A stretch of DNA of 64,000 nucleotides from Prunella strophiata (taxonomy: Eukaryota > Chordata > Aves > Passeriformes > Prunellidae), in contig JAZBQD010000027.1 in the NCBI GenBank assembly GCA_036583965.1, positions 5,412,187 to 5,476,186 on the forward strand. Reading direction: 5' to 3'. Below are positions 34,385 to 49,400 of the stretch, one piece after another; position 1 is the stretch's first letter; the number at the start of each line of letters is the position of its first letter. The position numbers and the translations under genes were made by a program. The notes under the pieces were generated by a model. It was not told the origin of the DNA. It saw only the letters and a program-made list of their open reading frames with translations, and made no database searches.

Positions 34385-37300
34385 CCTCAAAGAGGAAGGT
34401 TTCAAAAAATTAATTGGGTGGGAAAAGCAAAACACCTTCTGCTGTTTGAAAATTCAATTCCATCTAACCGTAACCCTTGGTACTCAGAGCAGCAACTTTA
34501 ATCAGAACTGTGGCTGATTTTTTTAGCAATGTTTTTTACTTCACTCCAGCTTTGCTATTAAAACCCATTCCTCCGTTATGCCTTGGAGGAGAGATGGCTC
34601 TGTTGGGAATAACATAAAGCATGTATATTGAATTTCTTTTTTTAAAAAAAGAGGTTAAAATAGCAATAGCAACCTTGTCAAAGAGCATTGGCTTGGAAGC
34701 AGCTTGCAGAATCCAGGAGCTTTGGGCTTGCCTTCAATGGTCCAGTCTCACAGGTGGTTGTCAACCCTTGGAAATACTGTGTTTTAATTTAATATTTTAA
34801 GTTATCAAGGTAAACATTGTAAGTTAGATGAGAGCTAAGAAGCATGGCTTGTCAGTTAAACTGAGATCTGAAACTGCAGTAATGGTGAAATTTCCATCTT
34901 CTAAAACCCTCTGGGATTTTTTTGGAAGAAAGGAAAGAGCAGACATGAATATGACTAAGTCTAAGCAGAGAAGTAATGGGATTTTGGTGAGAAATTGCTG
35001 TGGAACAGAACCTGAGTTCTTAAGCCAGCACAGGTGAGTTTGGCTGCTAACTTCCTGCTCAGAGCTGGTTCAATCTCTGTGTACCTGCTGAACAGCACCT
35101 TCAGGGACAAAGTAGATTAGTGAAATGATTTCTATTTAAAACATTTCATTGCTTCAAGTGGAGTCTGGTTGCACAAAGTGGAGAAGTAAGCTGAATAAGA
35201 ATGATATCAAGAAGTTTCACAGGTGAAAAGGCAATATAGAATAAATCAGGAGTGTCTGACACTTCCCTTTCCACTTGGCATAAACCAGCAGAGTAGTAAG
35301 CTCTCATTATAAGCAGTGCTTTAGGAGAAATTCTGGAAAGATGCTGAATGTTCATTTTTTTCATTGCACCACCTGCCCCAAGGCCAAACCTGTCCAGCAT
35401 TTTAAACATGCAGTCTCAGGCAAAAGTGTTAAAACCAGGTACAACTTATTTAGCTTTCCTTGAGTAGGAACAGTCTGGACATAGACACTGAAGTTTCAGG
35501 GAACTTGCTGTCACATGTTTGTTAACATGAGTAAAAAATCCAGTGCTGAGCCAAAATCTAGCAGCAACAGGAGGGAAAATCTAACAGGAGGAGACCTCTG
35601 TGCAACTGAGAGCAGGAAAAATGACACTATATCCCAAATATCTCCTACATCCTTTCAGCAGGACCCACAGACACTGAATGCTCTCTGGCCAGAAGGTGAG
35701 GGAGGCAAAGAGCATAAACACAAAACTGCATCACAGAACTGCTCCCTCCTTTGTCTTTCTGCCTGGGAATCCTGGAGTCTTCATTTATCATCCTGCAGTA
35801 CTGAAATCTCTCCCTGGAAAGGTTTCAAAGGAATTAAGGAAGAGCAAAGAAATAAGGAAACAAATCTAGCAACAGAATTCCAGCTCCTCTCATAAATTGC
35901 ATGCTGGCCTAAGCTTTAGCTGGAATTTCAAGGCAAATGTTAATGGGCTGATAAGACTTACAGTCAGGGAGGGTTTTTTAAAATGGAAATAGCACTGATA
36001 ATACAGTGAATGGTTCAGGAAATGATCCACTTTAGACTAAAACTTCAAAGATAGACAGGCAAGGCTCATTTACTGGAGAAACCTACCCATGTAAAATAAT
36101 ATGCCTGAAATTTCTCTGACCAAGGAGACAGCTTATTTCAGAGACAGTCATCCAAGACCTCAGCCAGTGGAAATCAGCATAGCTCGGCTGATTGAATCCT
36201 GTGAGAACATAATTGGGTAGAGTATCCCCTGCACTCCATTTCTTAGAGAAGGGTAAAGACAGGTCCAGTTCTTGTGGCAAAGAGGGCAGAAGCTGTGACA
36301 AGGAGTAATCTACAGGAGAGACATAATGAAAGAGAAAGAAATTTGTCTGTCAAAGGATTCAAAACAGTTTGGAGCAATAAAAAAAATGCAATATAGCTGT
36401 TCATTTTCGAAAAAGTATCATAAAAAGGCTGATCAAAAACTCCATCCAACTTTGCAGTAGAAAAGATTAGGTAAAATGATACCATTTTCAATAGAAAATT
36501 GTAGGGAGGAAAAAAGCAGAAGAGCTCAGCTCTCACTCTGCAGAGTAATTACTAAGAGATGCCTACTCAAGCTTTGTTCTGTCAGAGATCGTGATCACAC
36601 TTACAGAGACACAGCCAGACTGTCTGTTTGGCTAGACAGCATTAATAGAAACCTCATAATTTAGAAACTACCTCTCCAGATAGAAATCTGCTAATGAACC
36701 ATGATTCAGTTATATTCCTAATCAGGAAAATGTCTTTCAAGCTGTATTCCAACTGGGCAGTGTTTTGCTTCCTACATCCCAAAGACCAATTAAATACTTT
36801 GTATGCAGCTATGCTATAGATAATGAATGTACTGTACAAATTAACTCCATTTTTTTTGAGAAAAATAGCTTATGTTCTGCTCATTTCAGTAAAAAGCCAA
36901 TCTGCTGATTTGCACAACCCCTGCAAAATGGAGCCTACATTGAAGAGAGCAGGGATGGTAAGTCTGGGTGGCAGCACGGCAGTTCATGGGATTGGGCACT
37001 GCAGAAATTGGTGCCTAATCTGATTCTGCAGCATGTCAGTCACAGAACAGTAATACTACAGTCCTAGTGGACCTCCACCAGAGATAGATCTGGCCCACTT
37101 AACTCAGGTCTGGAAAGGATGAAGTCCTATCAGTAAAACCTAGAAATAGCTGGGAAATGTAAATTCATCCATTAATAGAAGGCAGGACTTTGTAACCCTC
37201 TTCTCTCATCACATGGGTCTGCTCCACTGCTTTTTTACCAGGTCAGAATTCTGCATTAAAATCTTCACTGCCTGAATTTAAATTAAATCCTCTCCATCCT

Positions 37301-38327
37301 GGCAAGGAAAAAATACAGAAGAAATCCTAATGCAAAAATATCCATATAGTTCAGAATCAGGACAGAACCCAACCTCTGCACCAGACTTTAGACAGCAGAC
37401 TACTATTTTAATATATAGCATTTTTTAGGAAGATCATAAAAAGCTTTCACAATGCTTCTCTCCTGGTATAATCAGGGAAGTCAATTCACTCCAGTGAGAA
37501 AAGAGTCATCCTAGCAGCATCTTAATTTTAGGATTTAACTGGCATCAGACCATTTATCATCCATGTTTCTCCCCAAAGATAATTGGGTTTACATATTGGG
37601 CCACCGAAGATTAAAACAAAATGTGTTCAAAACACAGGGGGAAAAAAGCTATTTGTTTGTATCTGTGAAGGCCTTTTGTTGCCAGATATTTTGGAGCATC
37701 TTATTTTTTAGGCTGTTTCCTGATGGCTTGAATTCTGATTACTTATCCTCAGGAACTCAGTGTGATATTAGTTCCACTGATCTTGTTGACTTTGCTTTCA
37801 TGTGCAGTGGGTAACGCTGGGGAAAAGCAGAAAGGATGGAGTCATTATGGATTCTGAAAGAAGTAAAAACAAACACCCACCACAGAGCACTTGGAAGAAC
37901 ACAGGAGACCCTGCAGCACAGCTCTGCTGTAACAGCCCACTCATCCCCACAAGCTTTATCTTTTTGAGTGGAAAATGTGCTGGCAACAGAGACAAGCTTG
38001 TGTGAGAAATGCAGGCTAAGCCTCCAGGTAAAGGTAAGTAAGTCAGTGCTTTCCAACAGAAGAAAAGACAAAAGGAAATGCACAGTGCTGGACTGAAAAT
38101 CCTGACAGATTCCCGTTCCCTGATCTACCCAGTCTTGAGGGAGGTGTCAGTCTAGGAGAGAATTAGTTTCTGTCCCCATATACTCAGCCCATATTTGAGC
38201 TTTTTGAACCAGCTGTAGAATGGACAAGATTTGCAGTGGTTCTTATATGCTACTAGGTAGATTTAAATTTTTTTCCAGCCCTAGGGAAAGGAGATATTTA
38301 GGTCCAAGGAAAGTCAGGCAGGACTCT

Positions 38328-38506
38328 TGAACAGATGGCCCAGTTTGTGGAGTTTCCCTCACTGGAGATACTCCAGAATGGTCTGGACACAATCCTGTGC
38401 CATGTGCTCTGGGATAGCCCTGCTTGAGCAGGAAGGTTGGACCAGGTGCCCCACTGTGGTCCCTTCTGACCTGAGTCGTTCAATGTTTCTGGGATTCTGT
38501 GACTGT
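38328..38506 (+). mobile_element. CR1 LINE 3'-end fragment
   Basis: The words GTGGAGTTTCCCTCACTGGAGATACTCC (about 38346-38373), TCTGGACACAATCCTGTG, CCCTGCTTGAGCAGGAAGG, TTGGACCAGGTG, GTCCCTTCTGACC and the ending ATTCTGTGAC match the 3' region of avian CR1. It is 5'-truncated and more diverged than the copy at 7.1-7.4 kb. Confidence 0.85.
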
Positions 38507-41500
38507 GACTTTCCTGTTTGCAGAAGCATGACACTGGGTGCTTACCTCTGTGTTATGAAATGATTTTGAAAATCTGATCCTTGTCTGATCCTTTGGCTCA
38601 TGCTGCCAAAACCCTTGTTCTAAACACTGTAGCTCCCAGGCTGGACTCAGAAAATTTAAGTTAATAGAAGTTGATTGGAAAAGTGGCCATCAGGAAACAG
38701 AAAGCAGGAAGACTCCCTCCTATTCTCACACCCTTCTTATCAGATCCATGTGGAGCCTGCCATGTACTTACCTACACATCTTCCTAAACATAAGTTTAAG
38801 GCACAAGAAGAGACCTCACCTGGAGATGTTTGGGATTTTGCTGCCTTATTATGCCCTATAAGGTGTAGCAAATTTGATCTTTTTCAACTGTGAATTCAGC
38901 ACTGCAACTCCTTATTAAAGAACTCTTCTTCTTTCCTGAAGCATCCAGAGATTTCTTGGCATGAACAGGTTCCTGTCTCTGATAAGGCTTTCTTTTTTTA
39001 CAAATTGAGGCTGCTTTGTATTGCAAGGGAAAATCTGTTTTGTGTGGTCTCTTCAGCTTGTTACATGGTAGAATGCTTAGATAGAAAGCAAGAGGGAGAA
39101 TGGGAGCTCTGCTGCTCAGGGAAGAGGATGTTGATGACCTTGATTTTGCAGATCCACAAGGTATCAATCAGAGGAAATGCTAATATTTTACAGCAAAAGT
39201 GTGGCATACAAAACTAACCTATCAGTGGAACCAAAGGTGAGCAATCCAGCAGTTATTATATTATCCTATGCAGTGCTAAAAAGCTAAGGCACTACCACTG
39301 AAAAGGCAGCCAGGCAAATCAGAAGGAAAACATGCACCCAAATCTATGCATATTTCAGCTGGTGGAGCTGGAATATCTTATTCACAGCACATGCCAGTAA
39401 TTGCTATTTTACAGCTCTCCAAACTACATTAGTGTTTGCATTGATGCATTTGCACATTGATAGCTTTGCACTGAGGTCCTCTCAAAGCTGTGTTTCCCCA
39501 AAATCTCATTTTGCCAAGGAGGGACCTGCTGAGCTGAGCTGATACACAGCTCTGCACACTCAGATGCTGACATTTGAGTGACCCATTGATGATCTTATTG
39601 GCTAAGTGCCATGGGAAGAGATTGAGTGCCCATTTGATAAAACCAGGAGATGAAAACAGGTGTCCAGGCTTTGATCCTTCTATTGGACAGATGGATTCAT
39701 ATCCTTCAAAATCTCTCTATTAAATTGGCATCTCCCAGGGAAGCAAACAGCCCAGAAAGACAAGGGCAGAACTTCATATGAGAGGAGAAAGCTGAAGAAA
39801 AGATAATAAAATAATTTGCCTGGCTAACAGATAGATGCAGAATAATTGGATTTTAATTCAGAATGGCACTCTAAACTCAGGACTGAATGATCAGGTATTA
39901 TGGGGGTTTTCCATCCCAGCCTGCCAAAAGGGCTGAAGCAGATGGGCAGGTGAATGCTCATCCCTACCATTGCAGCTGTGAGGGAAAAAACTGAATTTGT
40001 GTTGCCTTGTGTTTAGAAACCCTCCTTTACCTGGCAGAGTTCCTCTGCTGAATCTAACAGGAATATTTTTATTTCTTCTGAGACATGATTTAAGGTTCCT
40101 GCAATATTCAGAACAGCTGTGCAATGTAAAAAAGGGAAGGGACTGTACAAAATGAAAGGAAAAGGCAGAGTTAATGAAAATAAAGCTGAATGGGACAATA
40201 GTAAGATATATAAAGAAATGCAAGCATGACTCTTGCTAAGGCTGCAATCCAGAGCTTATTAATTTGTACAGATGTTTTCCCTTTTATTTAGTGGTCTTTT
40301 AAAACCCCATATCATGGGTTAGGATCAATAGAGCTTTTTCTTTACCAGTTTTCCAGTGTATAAATCCTACTGGTACATAGAACTAGAAATGGAAGCTGTA
40401 ATAGTGTTGGTCCCTCCCAGAGAAGAGGAATGAGCTGCATCCATTGTGGAGAGCCCATCAGTCTACTCAAGGCAATTTGTAATGAGATTTTGTGTGGTGT
40501 CAGCAGAGCTGCATTTCAGGGAATGGAAGGACAGAGCAAATTATTGAGACAGACAGGCAAAATTTGCTTGAAGAAGTAACTATGCAGTTAGAATTTGTTA
40601 TATGGCAGCTACACAGGACTGAAAAAATCTGGTAGAATACTGATAAATGGCTAAAATGAGGATTTTTTGATGAACACTATGAGATCTCCATATCCTCTGC
40701 CTTATCCCATGTACAGATCATTCCATCTTCCTGTGAAAGGTCCACAGGGAAAATGACAGATCCAGAAACTTTGCCTGAGAAAGGACTCATGAGCTTGTGT
40801 GGAGAGGCTTTGTAATTGAAGATCTTCAGCAAACACAGGAGATGTTTTCCTACCCTTGCCCAAAACAGTTTCTGTAGAAGGAACTGTTGAAGACAAATTT
40901 TATGCTTGGAGAAATACTTTTATTGAAGAGGTAGACAGTTCACAGGCAATGTTATTAGTTTCTTGTGAAAGTAATAAATAGTTTTTAGCAGCAAATGTGC
41001 AAGTAGGAGACTGTACTGTGGCAGTCCTCTGCAAAACAAAGCAATAAATGCAAAACAAAAAATACAAACAAAAAATTTCAATGTTGTATAGCAGCTCCTA
41101 AAGGGTCCTGTCACTGTGGTTACAGTCAAGCCAGAGACTTGCAAAACACCAGAGCTCCACTCACACATTTAATGTTTCTCTGCTGTGGCACAGCAGCAGT
41201 CTTGGGGCAGAGCCATCTTGGGGCATCCCTGGCTCTGGCTATGAGAGGAGACATTGAGTGACAGGGAGGCACTTGCTGCAGAAATCCCCAGCATGGTTTT
41301 CCTAACCAGTCATCCCCTGGGAAATATGCACTCTTACTGTAAGAGTGAACTTGTTGGATTGCAGTTCCTAGTACCAGCCTCTGCTCACCAGCCTTTCTTT
41401 AAAATAAAGTAAAAATGACAGGCAGTCAGCCTAGCTCTGTATTAGAAATTAGTATGGCTGAAGAAATCATGTTTTCTGTAAATAAAATGGCAGGATCTTG

Positions 41501-42557
41501 ACTATGTTTTTTTCCACCTAAGCAGCTTGATGTCCTTTATTAAGTTCTTTGTGTAGAATATAGAGAAGGAGAGGAGAAGAATTAAAAAAGCATTCTAGTT
41601 GTGATACAATGATAAGCTGATCTATCAGCCCACGAGGAGCAGAACCACAGAGTGCAAAGCTGTGTATGCTACAGTGCAGCTGAAATTACATTATTAGAGA
41701 GTAGATTTAGCTTTTTTCTGCACAGCAGAGCCTGAAACAGTAAAAAAATGTATGCAATTATTCTCTATTTTAGATAAGAATTAAACATTCTAATGTGAAT
41801 TCTAACAAGCAGTATCCTGTAAGAGATGCCTTCAATAGTGTGGGGTCTGGGGAAGGGAGGCTCAAGAGACAGCTCATAAGTCATGGCAAGGGCACAAGTG
41901 GCTTACAATCCATCCAGCTTTTAATTCAGTGCCCCCCTCTGCTGATTTCTGGTGTGAGCTTCAAAAAGCTCTGACAGGTGACTCTGAGAAACCCTTCTTG
42001 AACTGTCTGTAGTAATTCCTGCTGGAGGTGCTCACAGTTACTCCTCTCTGCCTCATGGGAGAGGGCTGAATTCTCAGAGGTGGAGCAGTCACGGTGCCCT
42101 CATGCTTCACTTCCCATGGCAGGCCCTGATCTCAGCAGGAGCCTGATGTGTCACTGACAGTGACAAGTGACACCCAGAGCCACCAGCCCAGCTGGGTGTA
42201 TGGGGGAACAGGCTGACCTTGCTTCATCCCGAGGCAGGGGTGATACTTCAGTGCTTATCTGAAATGTAGCTGATAAAGATCAGAGGCAAGTGGAACATGA
42301 ACTTACCTCCCTTTGGGGAGAAGCCTTGAATTTTTCCTTCTCAGGAGAAGCTGTGTTTAACAAAATACAAACTTCTCAATCATGTGTGTAACAAGCTGCT
42401 GCAAAAACTGCCAGGACTTCAGTTTCCAGCAAAAAGAGAAGAGCCTGCTTTTACTGATAGAGGCTTGCAAGCACAGGCATTTGTAGGGACTCTGTGCCCC
42501 CTCCTGCATTTTGCATCCCATTTTTACTGCTTTATCTTGGATTTGGACTGACAGTAT

Positions 42558-42581
42558 TGATGCCTCAAACCTGAGGCATCA
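42558..42581. repeat. Perfect 10-bp inverted repeat with 4-base loop
   Basis: TGATGCCTCA is followed by AACC and then TGAGGCATCA, a perfect stem. Each arm includes TGCCTCA/TGAGGCA, which resembles a bZIP (AP-1/MAF-like) half-site. Function unknown. Confidence 0.85.
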
Positions 42582-43439
42582 GTATTACTGGAATGGTCTG
42601 GGGACACTGTGCCTAAGTGCAGTTTTTTACCTGCAAGGCCACCATGTCAGAACAGCATTTGCAAATGTTAGTGCCACAGGAATGCCTTGGAAAGGACTCA
42701 TCAGTATGCATGCAGTAGCTGCTGAGCACAAATATGTATGAAATTCTGATCATTGGTATTGAAATGGTGATCCTGAATATAAATTAGGAGGCTTCTAAAT
42801 GCATCAAATTTAAGTGAAATGAGAACTAAGTAAATATTGCATTTTAAAATGATAGTTGTCTTCCATTTAAAAAAGGAAATCTGATATTAGTTGGTTCTTC
42901 AGACAAGCTAAAGCCCTTTAGGAATGTAAAAAACACATTATTAACAGAGACATTTAAATTTGAAAAATAATTGCCTAGGCATAAGCAAGACTTTTATCAT
43001 GCATGTGAAGCTTTTAAATCTTTAGATCTTGTTGAGATATGGCAGATAGGTTATAAAAATGCTTATCTATGCAATACTTTTTTGCTCACAGAATAAATTC
43101 TCAAGTAAATTGATTATCCTAAACAAATAAAAAACCCTAAACAGAGAGAATTCACTGTATCTTGTTCCAGCTACCACTTGTGAGGGCTTTGTCTTTACAG
43201 CTTGCTTGCTATGGCAGCTCTCTGAAAACCATTAAACATTGGACATTTTCATCTTCCCCTAACCTCAAAGAAGAGAGAATCCCATCATCAGGGATGTAGA
43301 AAAACCACCATCAATTTTTTCTCAATTCCCTTTGCAGAGGAGCTGAAATGCACTTTCCCTTTGCATTGTCAGCTGCAATCCTGGGAGCAGCTCCTCATAC
43401 AGACAATAGACAACCCCACACAGGGAAGACACCAGTAAC

Positions 43440-43464
43440 TTTTTTTTTTTTTTTTTTTTTTTTT
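43440..43464 (+). repeat. Poly(T) tract, 25 bp
   Basis: An uninterrupted T run between unique sequences, with no element body recognised. Confidence 0.95.
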
Positions 43465-46400
43465 GCTTTATTAATCTTCATTTAGCAAACCTCTTTAATT
43501 AACTACCTCTGTAACAGAAGTTTTTAATTCAACCAGTGAGAAACACACAGTGTGTTAGTACTGCATATGTTCAAATCACCATGATGTAAATATTTGATTA
43601 GCTTTCTGTTCACCTTAAGCCAGTCTATGCTTAACATATCAAATAACTGTGGAAAAGGAGAAGGCAATGAATAGTAAAAGAAGTAATGGAAAGCATGTCT
43701 AAAAATCAGAAGGCAGTCCTTTACTCCTAGAGTATGATCTCAGTCTTTCAAATAAGAAAGGTACAAAATCTATCTGTGCAATTTCTGTATCAACAAAAGG
43801 GGATTTGGGATGACAAAGATACATAAGAGAGTGCTGCCTTCACTCTTCTCCACAGTTCAGGAAAAAAATTCTCCTGTCTAAATTGTGGGTAAGCCAGTTG
43901 CAAGGCATTGAATGCTTGTTTTTAATGATTATACCTATACAACTACATTTCTGAGCCAACCAAAATAAGCAGCTTTCTTTTGCTGTAATTTCACATTTAA
44001 ATGCTGAAACAAGGGCACTGCTGGAGGTATCAGAATACAGAACACACATTGCTTAGTGTGCAGTACAGGCACGTGGCAGCACATATGGCATTACATGTGA
44101 GCACCAAACAATATGCTCAGGCCTCAAAGAGTTTGCAGGAAGTCAGAGGAAATACAAGGAGGTGACAACAATAAAGTGAAGTGTAAGAGGAAAGTGAAGC
44201 CAGTGGAGCATGACAATGCCTTCACTCCCCTTGTCCCAGGATGGAATATGGAATACAGCTGAAAGCAGAGAGGATTGACTTCAGCAGATCCAGGGGCTGT
44301 ATCTGGGGCTGTCAGGATAAGTACAGCTGCTGGTTTGTTGGTGTTTGTGTTTCCATCCTGAACTTCTGTGGATGCTCACTCAACACCCTCAGTGATTCTG
44401 GATGAGGAAACACCTAGAAAGCAAAGGTCATTTTTGGAGGATCCCAGTTTGTACACAAGCCATAAGGTACAGCAGGAGGTCAGAGTGCTCTTGGCTAACA
44501 CACTCACAGTTAAGCAACACTATAAAGATTTGAAGTGGCCTCACTTACAGTTCCACCACAAAGACAGTGGCTCTGTCTCACAGATCATCTTGTGCCAATG
44601 CTTTTTTGGAAACTGAGCTAATACTGCTGTTTGTCAAATCCTCAGAGTCTCAGGTAAAGTCTTATTTGAAGTCCTAGTTCATGCCAGTAGCAAGAGTCTC
44701 TGTCATGAAACAGAATGGATACCTTTAAAAGTTCATTTACACATCATCTGAAAAGGACTTTTATTTGGAAATGGCACTATACATAACAGTCTTGATTGAA
44801 AGGCAGAGCTACACATAAATATACAGCAGAACACCAGGTGAGGCAGGTGTATCAGCTTATGGAAAACTTCCTTTTTGTGCTTTGCAGTGCTCTCAGACCA
44901 CCTCTAATATTACACAGCTTTTGCAATCACATAATTTCATTCATTTCAGTGGAGTTTCTCCACTTACACTGATGAAATAAGGAGGAGGCTGCAGTGCCAG
45001 ATTTGTACTGGGAGTCAGGGCAGGATGTCAGGATCACAGTCTGTCACTTGCTGTGGTGAACACAAAATGAAGATGATGTCAGGCCAAAGAAACAGTCTCT
45101 AATATCTGTTTTAATAGTCTTGAACCCAAGGATTCACCAAAGCAGCAATTAAAACCCTTTCTTAGATACAAGAATTCTACAAGTCAGTGACATTAAGTTC
45201 TGTTGCTGATTATCTGGTCTTTGTGATATTTAATTTCCCAATACTTCATGGCAACATATTTCCTCCTTCTAGTTGGAGTATGTGATTAGAAGTAAAATCA
45301 GGAGCCTTTCAAAAGGTGAATTATTTGGAGTGGCTGAAAATCATCCCTCTAAGAGACGAGTACTTACAAGCACAAATCCTGCTGAAAATTAGGAGACATT
45401 GCAGACACTTTGTGCTAGCCCTAGGAGGGCATCCAATATGTGTTTTATGGGCTCTTTTATGATGATAGTATTTATACAATCAGTAAACATTTTTAAAAAG
45501 AGAAGGCTTGGGAAAAACTAACAACACTTTGGAGGAATGGCATTTCCACCTGCACCTGTCACAGTTAATGTTTTATTGATAAGATGCAGGTCTTGCTGAC
45601 TACCATACATATCCTTCACTTCATTTCCTTTGCAGGCAGCAAGAATCCATCATTCACATTTTTCTCTTGGCCTACATCTGTCTAAGGCAGTATTCTCAGT
45701 ATATAGTACTGGAACAATATCATATCTCATATTATTAATTTGATGTTAAATGTCTGATCCTGTTGTTTAAGACCTCTCAGTGGGCAAAAGGGCTTCTCAA
45801 AATTTTGGAGGTGCATGAACATCTGAGACTCTTGACTTAGGAAAGAAAAACTGCTGATAATCTGCAAAAGCAATCAATTATTTTTTACCTTTCTCTCTTC
45901 TCACCCACAGTGCAAAAGTGAAGGTGTAGATACAATGAACAATGATAAAGGTGTCAGAAAAGTTTGTGTACAAAGCAAAGTCACGCTTCTTTCCAAAGCT
46001 GCCAGGATGGAAATCTAAAAACCAGTGACAGAGTGGGTTCAGCATCTCCAGTGAGGCAGTGTCTGTTCACTGACAGCAAACTTCACTCTGTGCAAAGACC
46101 TGTGCACTATTTCCACATCCCTCTGGTGCAGTATCAGCCCTCTCAGTGGGAATAAATGAGTTCTTCAGTTCACTTACCTTCATTCTAATTTCTAATTCAC
46201 TGACTCAACTCACTGGTCACAGTCATCTCTTGTTTCTGTCTGGGCATCAGAACTACTCCTCACTCATATGACACTCCTCTTAACTGAATCCTTTTCACAT
46301 AATTGTAGAAAATAACTTGTATTTTTGGTAATGGGCATAAAGAGAAGCTTGACTTGAGGTACAACATGGAAAATTGGGAAGGGAGGCCTAAACTTCTGCC

Positions 46401-49400
46401 CCTGATGGATAACTTGATAAAACTGCACAGAGGGTTTTTGTATGTATATCTCTGTCACTCTAAAAGGAAACTGACAGTGACAAATGTACAGACTCATATT
46501 TTGGCTTTTCTTTAATTCATGTGAATTATAAAGTTACTAACGTACTTTAATAGCATATCCTGTATCTCACACCTATTTTTGAGAATGTTAAAACAAGAAT
46601 GAACTTTGTGATGCATAAAATCATCAGCAGAAACAGTTCAGTAGAACAAAGCAATGATTACTGCAATGTACAAACATGAAAACTGCCCTGAGGACATCCC
46701 TTAAACACAGCATTATAAGGAATTATATGAATTGAGTTTCCCATGTCACTGAAGTCTCCTGCTACAAAACTGCCATCACTCAAAGCAAAGCTGGAAGGAT
46801 GCCTTCTGGCAGAGTGGAATCCCTCAAGACCATGGGGATAGATCACACCCAGCCAGTGGAGGACAGCAGAGAAACCTGTCTGTGCCCATTCTGGGTCACC
46901 ACTGTTTTCTTATTAGCCAGCAGCTCCAGAACTCTTGCATGTTTTCATTAGATCTGCTTCCCCTGTCCATTCTGTCCTTAGTCACATTGAGAAGCAGATC
47001 TGGTGTCTGCTCATTGCTTTAAGGGTGCAGTTGCTGAGGTCTTGCCTGGTTGTTGCTCTGTTTTCTCCAGTGTTGGCTTCATTCAAGGATGTGTGAGCAT
47101 GTGTGTATAGGAAAGAGAACAAGAGAACAGACAGGGATGAGGAAGAGAATAAACTAACAAGCATTAGCCCTTTCTTTAAATTATTTTCTCAAAAATACCT
47201 GGATATCTTCTTTTTCTTTTTCATTTTTCATTTTCCCAGAATTTTCACCCTGCTTTACAAGTAGGGGAATCTTATTTTCCCCTTCAGAGAAACAGAAAAA
47301 TTGAGACAAACACAGTTAGACCAGAAGTTACTATGCAATTTCTCTGTTTGCGTGGTTGTTTTTTTTTTTTTTTTTTAATATTCACCAAAGATATTCCCTC
47401 CTCTGATTCATGATATTCAAAATTTCTACCTAAAAAAACCACTTTTTTTTTTTTTTTTTCATGGTTTGAGCGATATATTTGCCTTAAAGTGTAATCCTTT
47501 AAGGAGCAGGGGCTGAGTCATTTGCAAAAAAAACCCATTTAAAATCCAAGTCAAGATTCAATAGGTTAATGCCAGCTGAGGGCACCTGTGAAAAAGATAA
47601 TTAGCTGTCCTTGCTCCTAGATTTCTGTTTGAATCTGTATATTCTCATCTTTGGAAGTTCTAGGAAAGTTTAGTTACAAGTTTTGTTTTTCTGTTGCAGC
47701 AGGAACTTACCGCAAGTGATATTTTAAAGCGGGACAGTAAAACTTTGATCTCAATTTTTCAAATCTAGCCTGACATGCAGCACCTTAAAGAGGATCTGAT
47801 TTACAGACAGTGCATGCTCAGCACTTTCGAAGGCAAAGTCCCTCTCTTGTCTTTCAAGCTGAATGTTCAAAACGAGAAGCATCCCAAAACATCAGACACA
47901 TTTTGGAAGTCAAATGAATCTTTGCTATGGCATATTTGGTGTCACTGACTGATTTCCTTTTTTCTCTGCTTTTCCAGGGATTAAGATACAGAAATGACAA
48001 AGTCTTTCTTGTAGCCCCTGTATGAGCAATAGAATAGGGGGCCCTATAAAAAACCTCTCACATTTATGTTCATTATTTTCAAAGTTCCAGCTATTTATGT
48101 GTCTGTAAATAACCATTTAGCAGCAGTAGGAGTCCTCCATGGAGCAAGTCTGTTCCATTACACTGAAGCACCAGCCTGAAGGAGGATCTGATCAAACTGT
48201 CATCTGCATCTTTCAGACTTCACACCTGCTTGGAGTCAAGACAGTTTTCCATTCATAGGCTCTCTCCCTTCATCACTCTGGCCAAAATGATTCTTAATAG
48301 CAGCACTGAGCTGCAACAGCAGGTAATTCAGACTTGTAGAGAAAGGACCAGCTTCCACTGATGCAGATGCAGGCAAAACAACACAGTTCTTACACTGAAA
48401 CCTTTTCACTGCTAATACAGCCCCAAAGACAGAGCCTGACTTCCTGCCATAATATGCATTTATTCATTCCTTTACCATCACAGAGCAAAAGTGGTTTTCA
48501 CCTGTCACAGAACTCCTGGAACTCGTCTGCATGTGCCAGTGGCAGAAGGGTTTCTTTGAAAGTCTCACGGGAGAGCCATTTGCATGCAGCACGTCGTGGA
48601 CATGTTCCAAATGCTGCTGCACCACAGGCATACCAATGCAGAGGGCTTATAAAATAGGGTTTGTCATGGCTAGTCCTTGAGAGGTGGCATATTGGGAAGA
48701 GAAAAATAAAGGTATTAACTGAGACTGCAGCCATTCTCCCCTGAAGAGAAGCGTGTCATCTGCCCACCACTGGCAGTGTGAGCCAATGCCAGCTGACAGA
48801 GACCTTCACACGAGGAATAGCTGGAGAGACAAGTGGGAGTGTGCATGGACTAAGGCACTGATATGGAGTGACTCCAAAATTTGCACATATAATTTCTAAG
48901 GCCCTTTATTCAGAGGGTGCAGATGCACATATCAGGGCATTTATAGCTTAGTTTATGTCTAGTAAGTAAAGAATGGTAACTGGGCAAAAAAATAAAAAGG
49001 TCTTTTGCAACACAACTGTGTTACAGGATCCATACAAATGCAGGGATTAATGGACAGAAAGGCACATAGTTGCAGAGTGTACTGTACATTTTCAGCATCT
49101 TGCTTTTTGCCTATCACAGATCCTGTAGCTGGCAGAAATAACCAGCAGTGCAATTCATCATTTTGCTGTACAGTAGGTTCTTTGCATTTATCTTCTTTCA
49201 CTGATGTGATATCTAAAACTTGGTGATTTCTGGGTATTTTATTTTCTATTCAATAAAATATATTAACTGTAGTCTTATGGTATATTCAACTTGCAAAAAA
49301 TTATTAAAACACCAGGAACTGACATAACAATTCAACACAGAACTTCCCAGACAGGAAGAAGAAGAAATGTTAGTGTTCTGACCACCTATCTAACTGACAT

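Larger units (their letters stand above)
24686..38327. other. Gene desert, first part
   Basis: Unique AT-rich DNA with simple A/T and A/C runs. A modestly GC-richer block at 28.7-30.1 kb has several chance frames. A small CpG cluster lies at 32.17-32.33 kb. No protein family is recognised in any frame. Confidence 0.55.
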
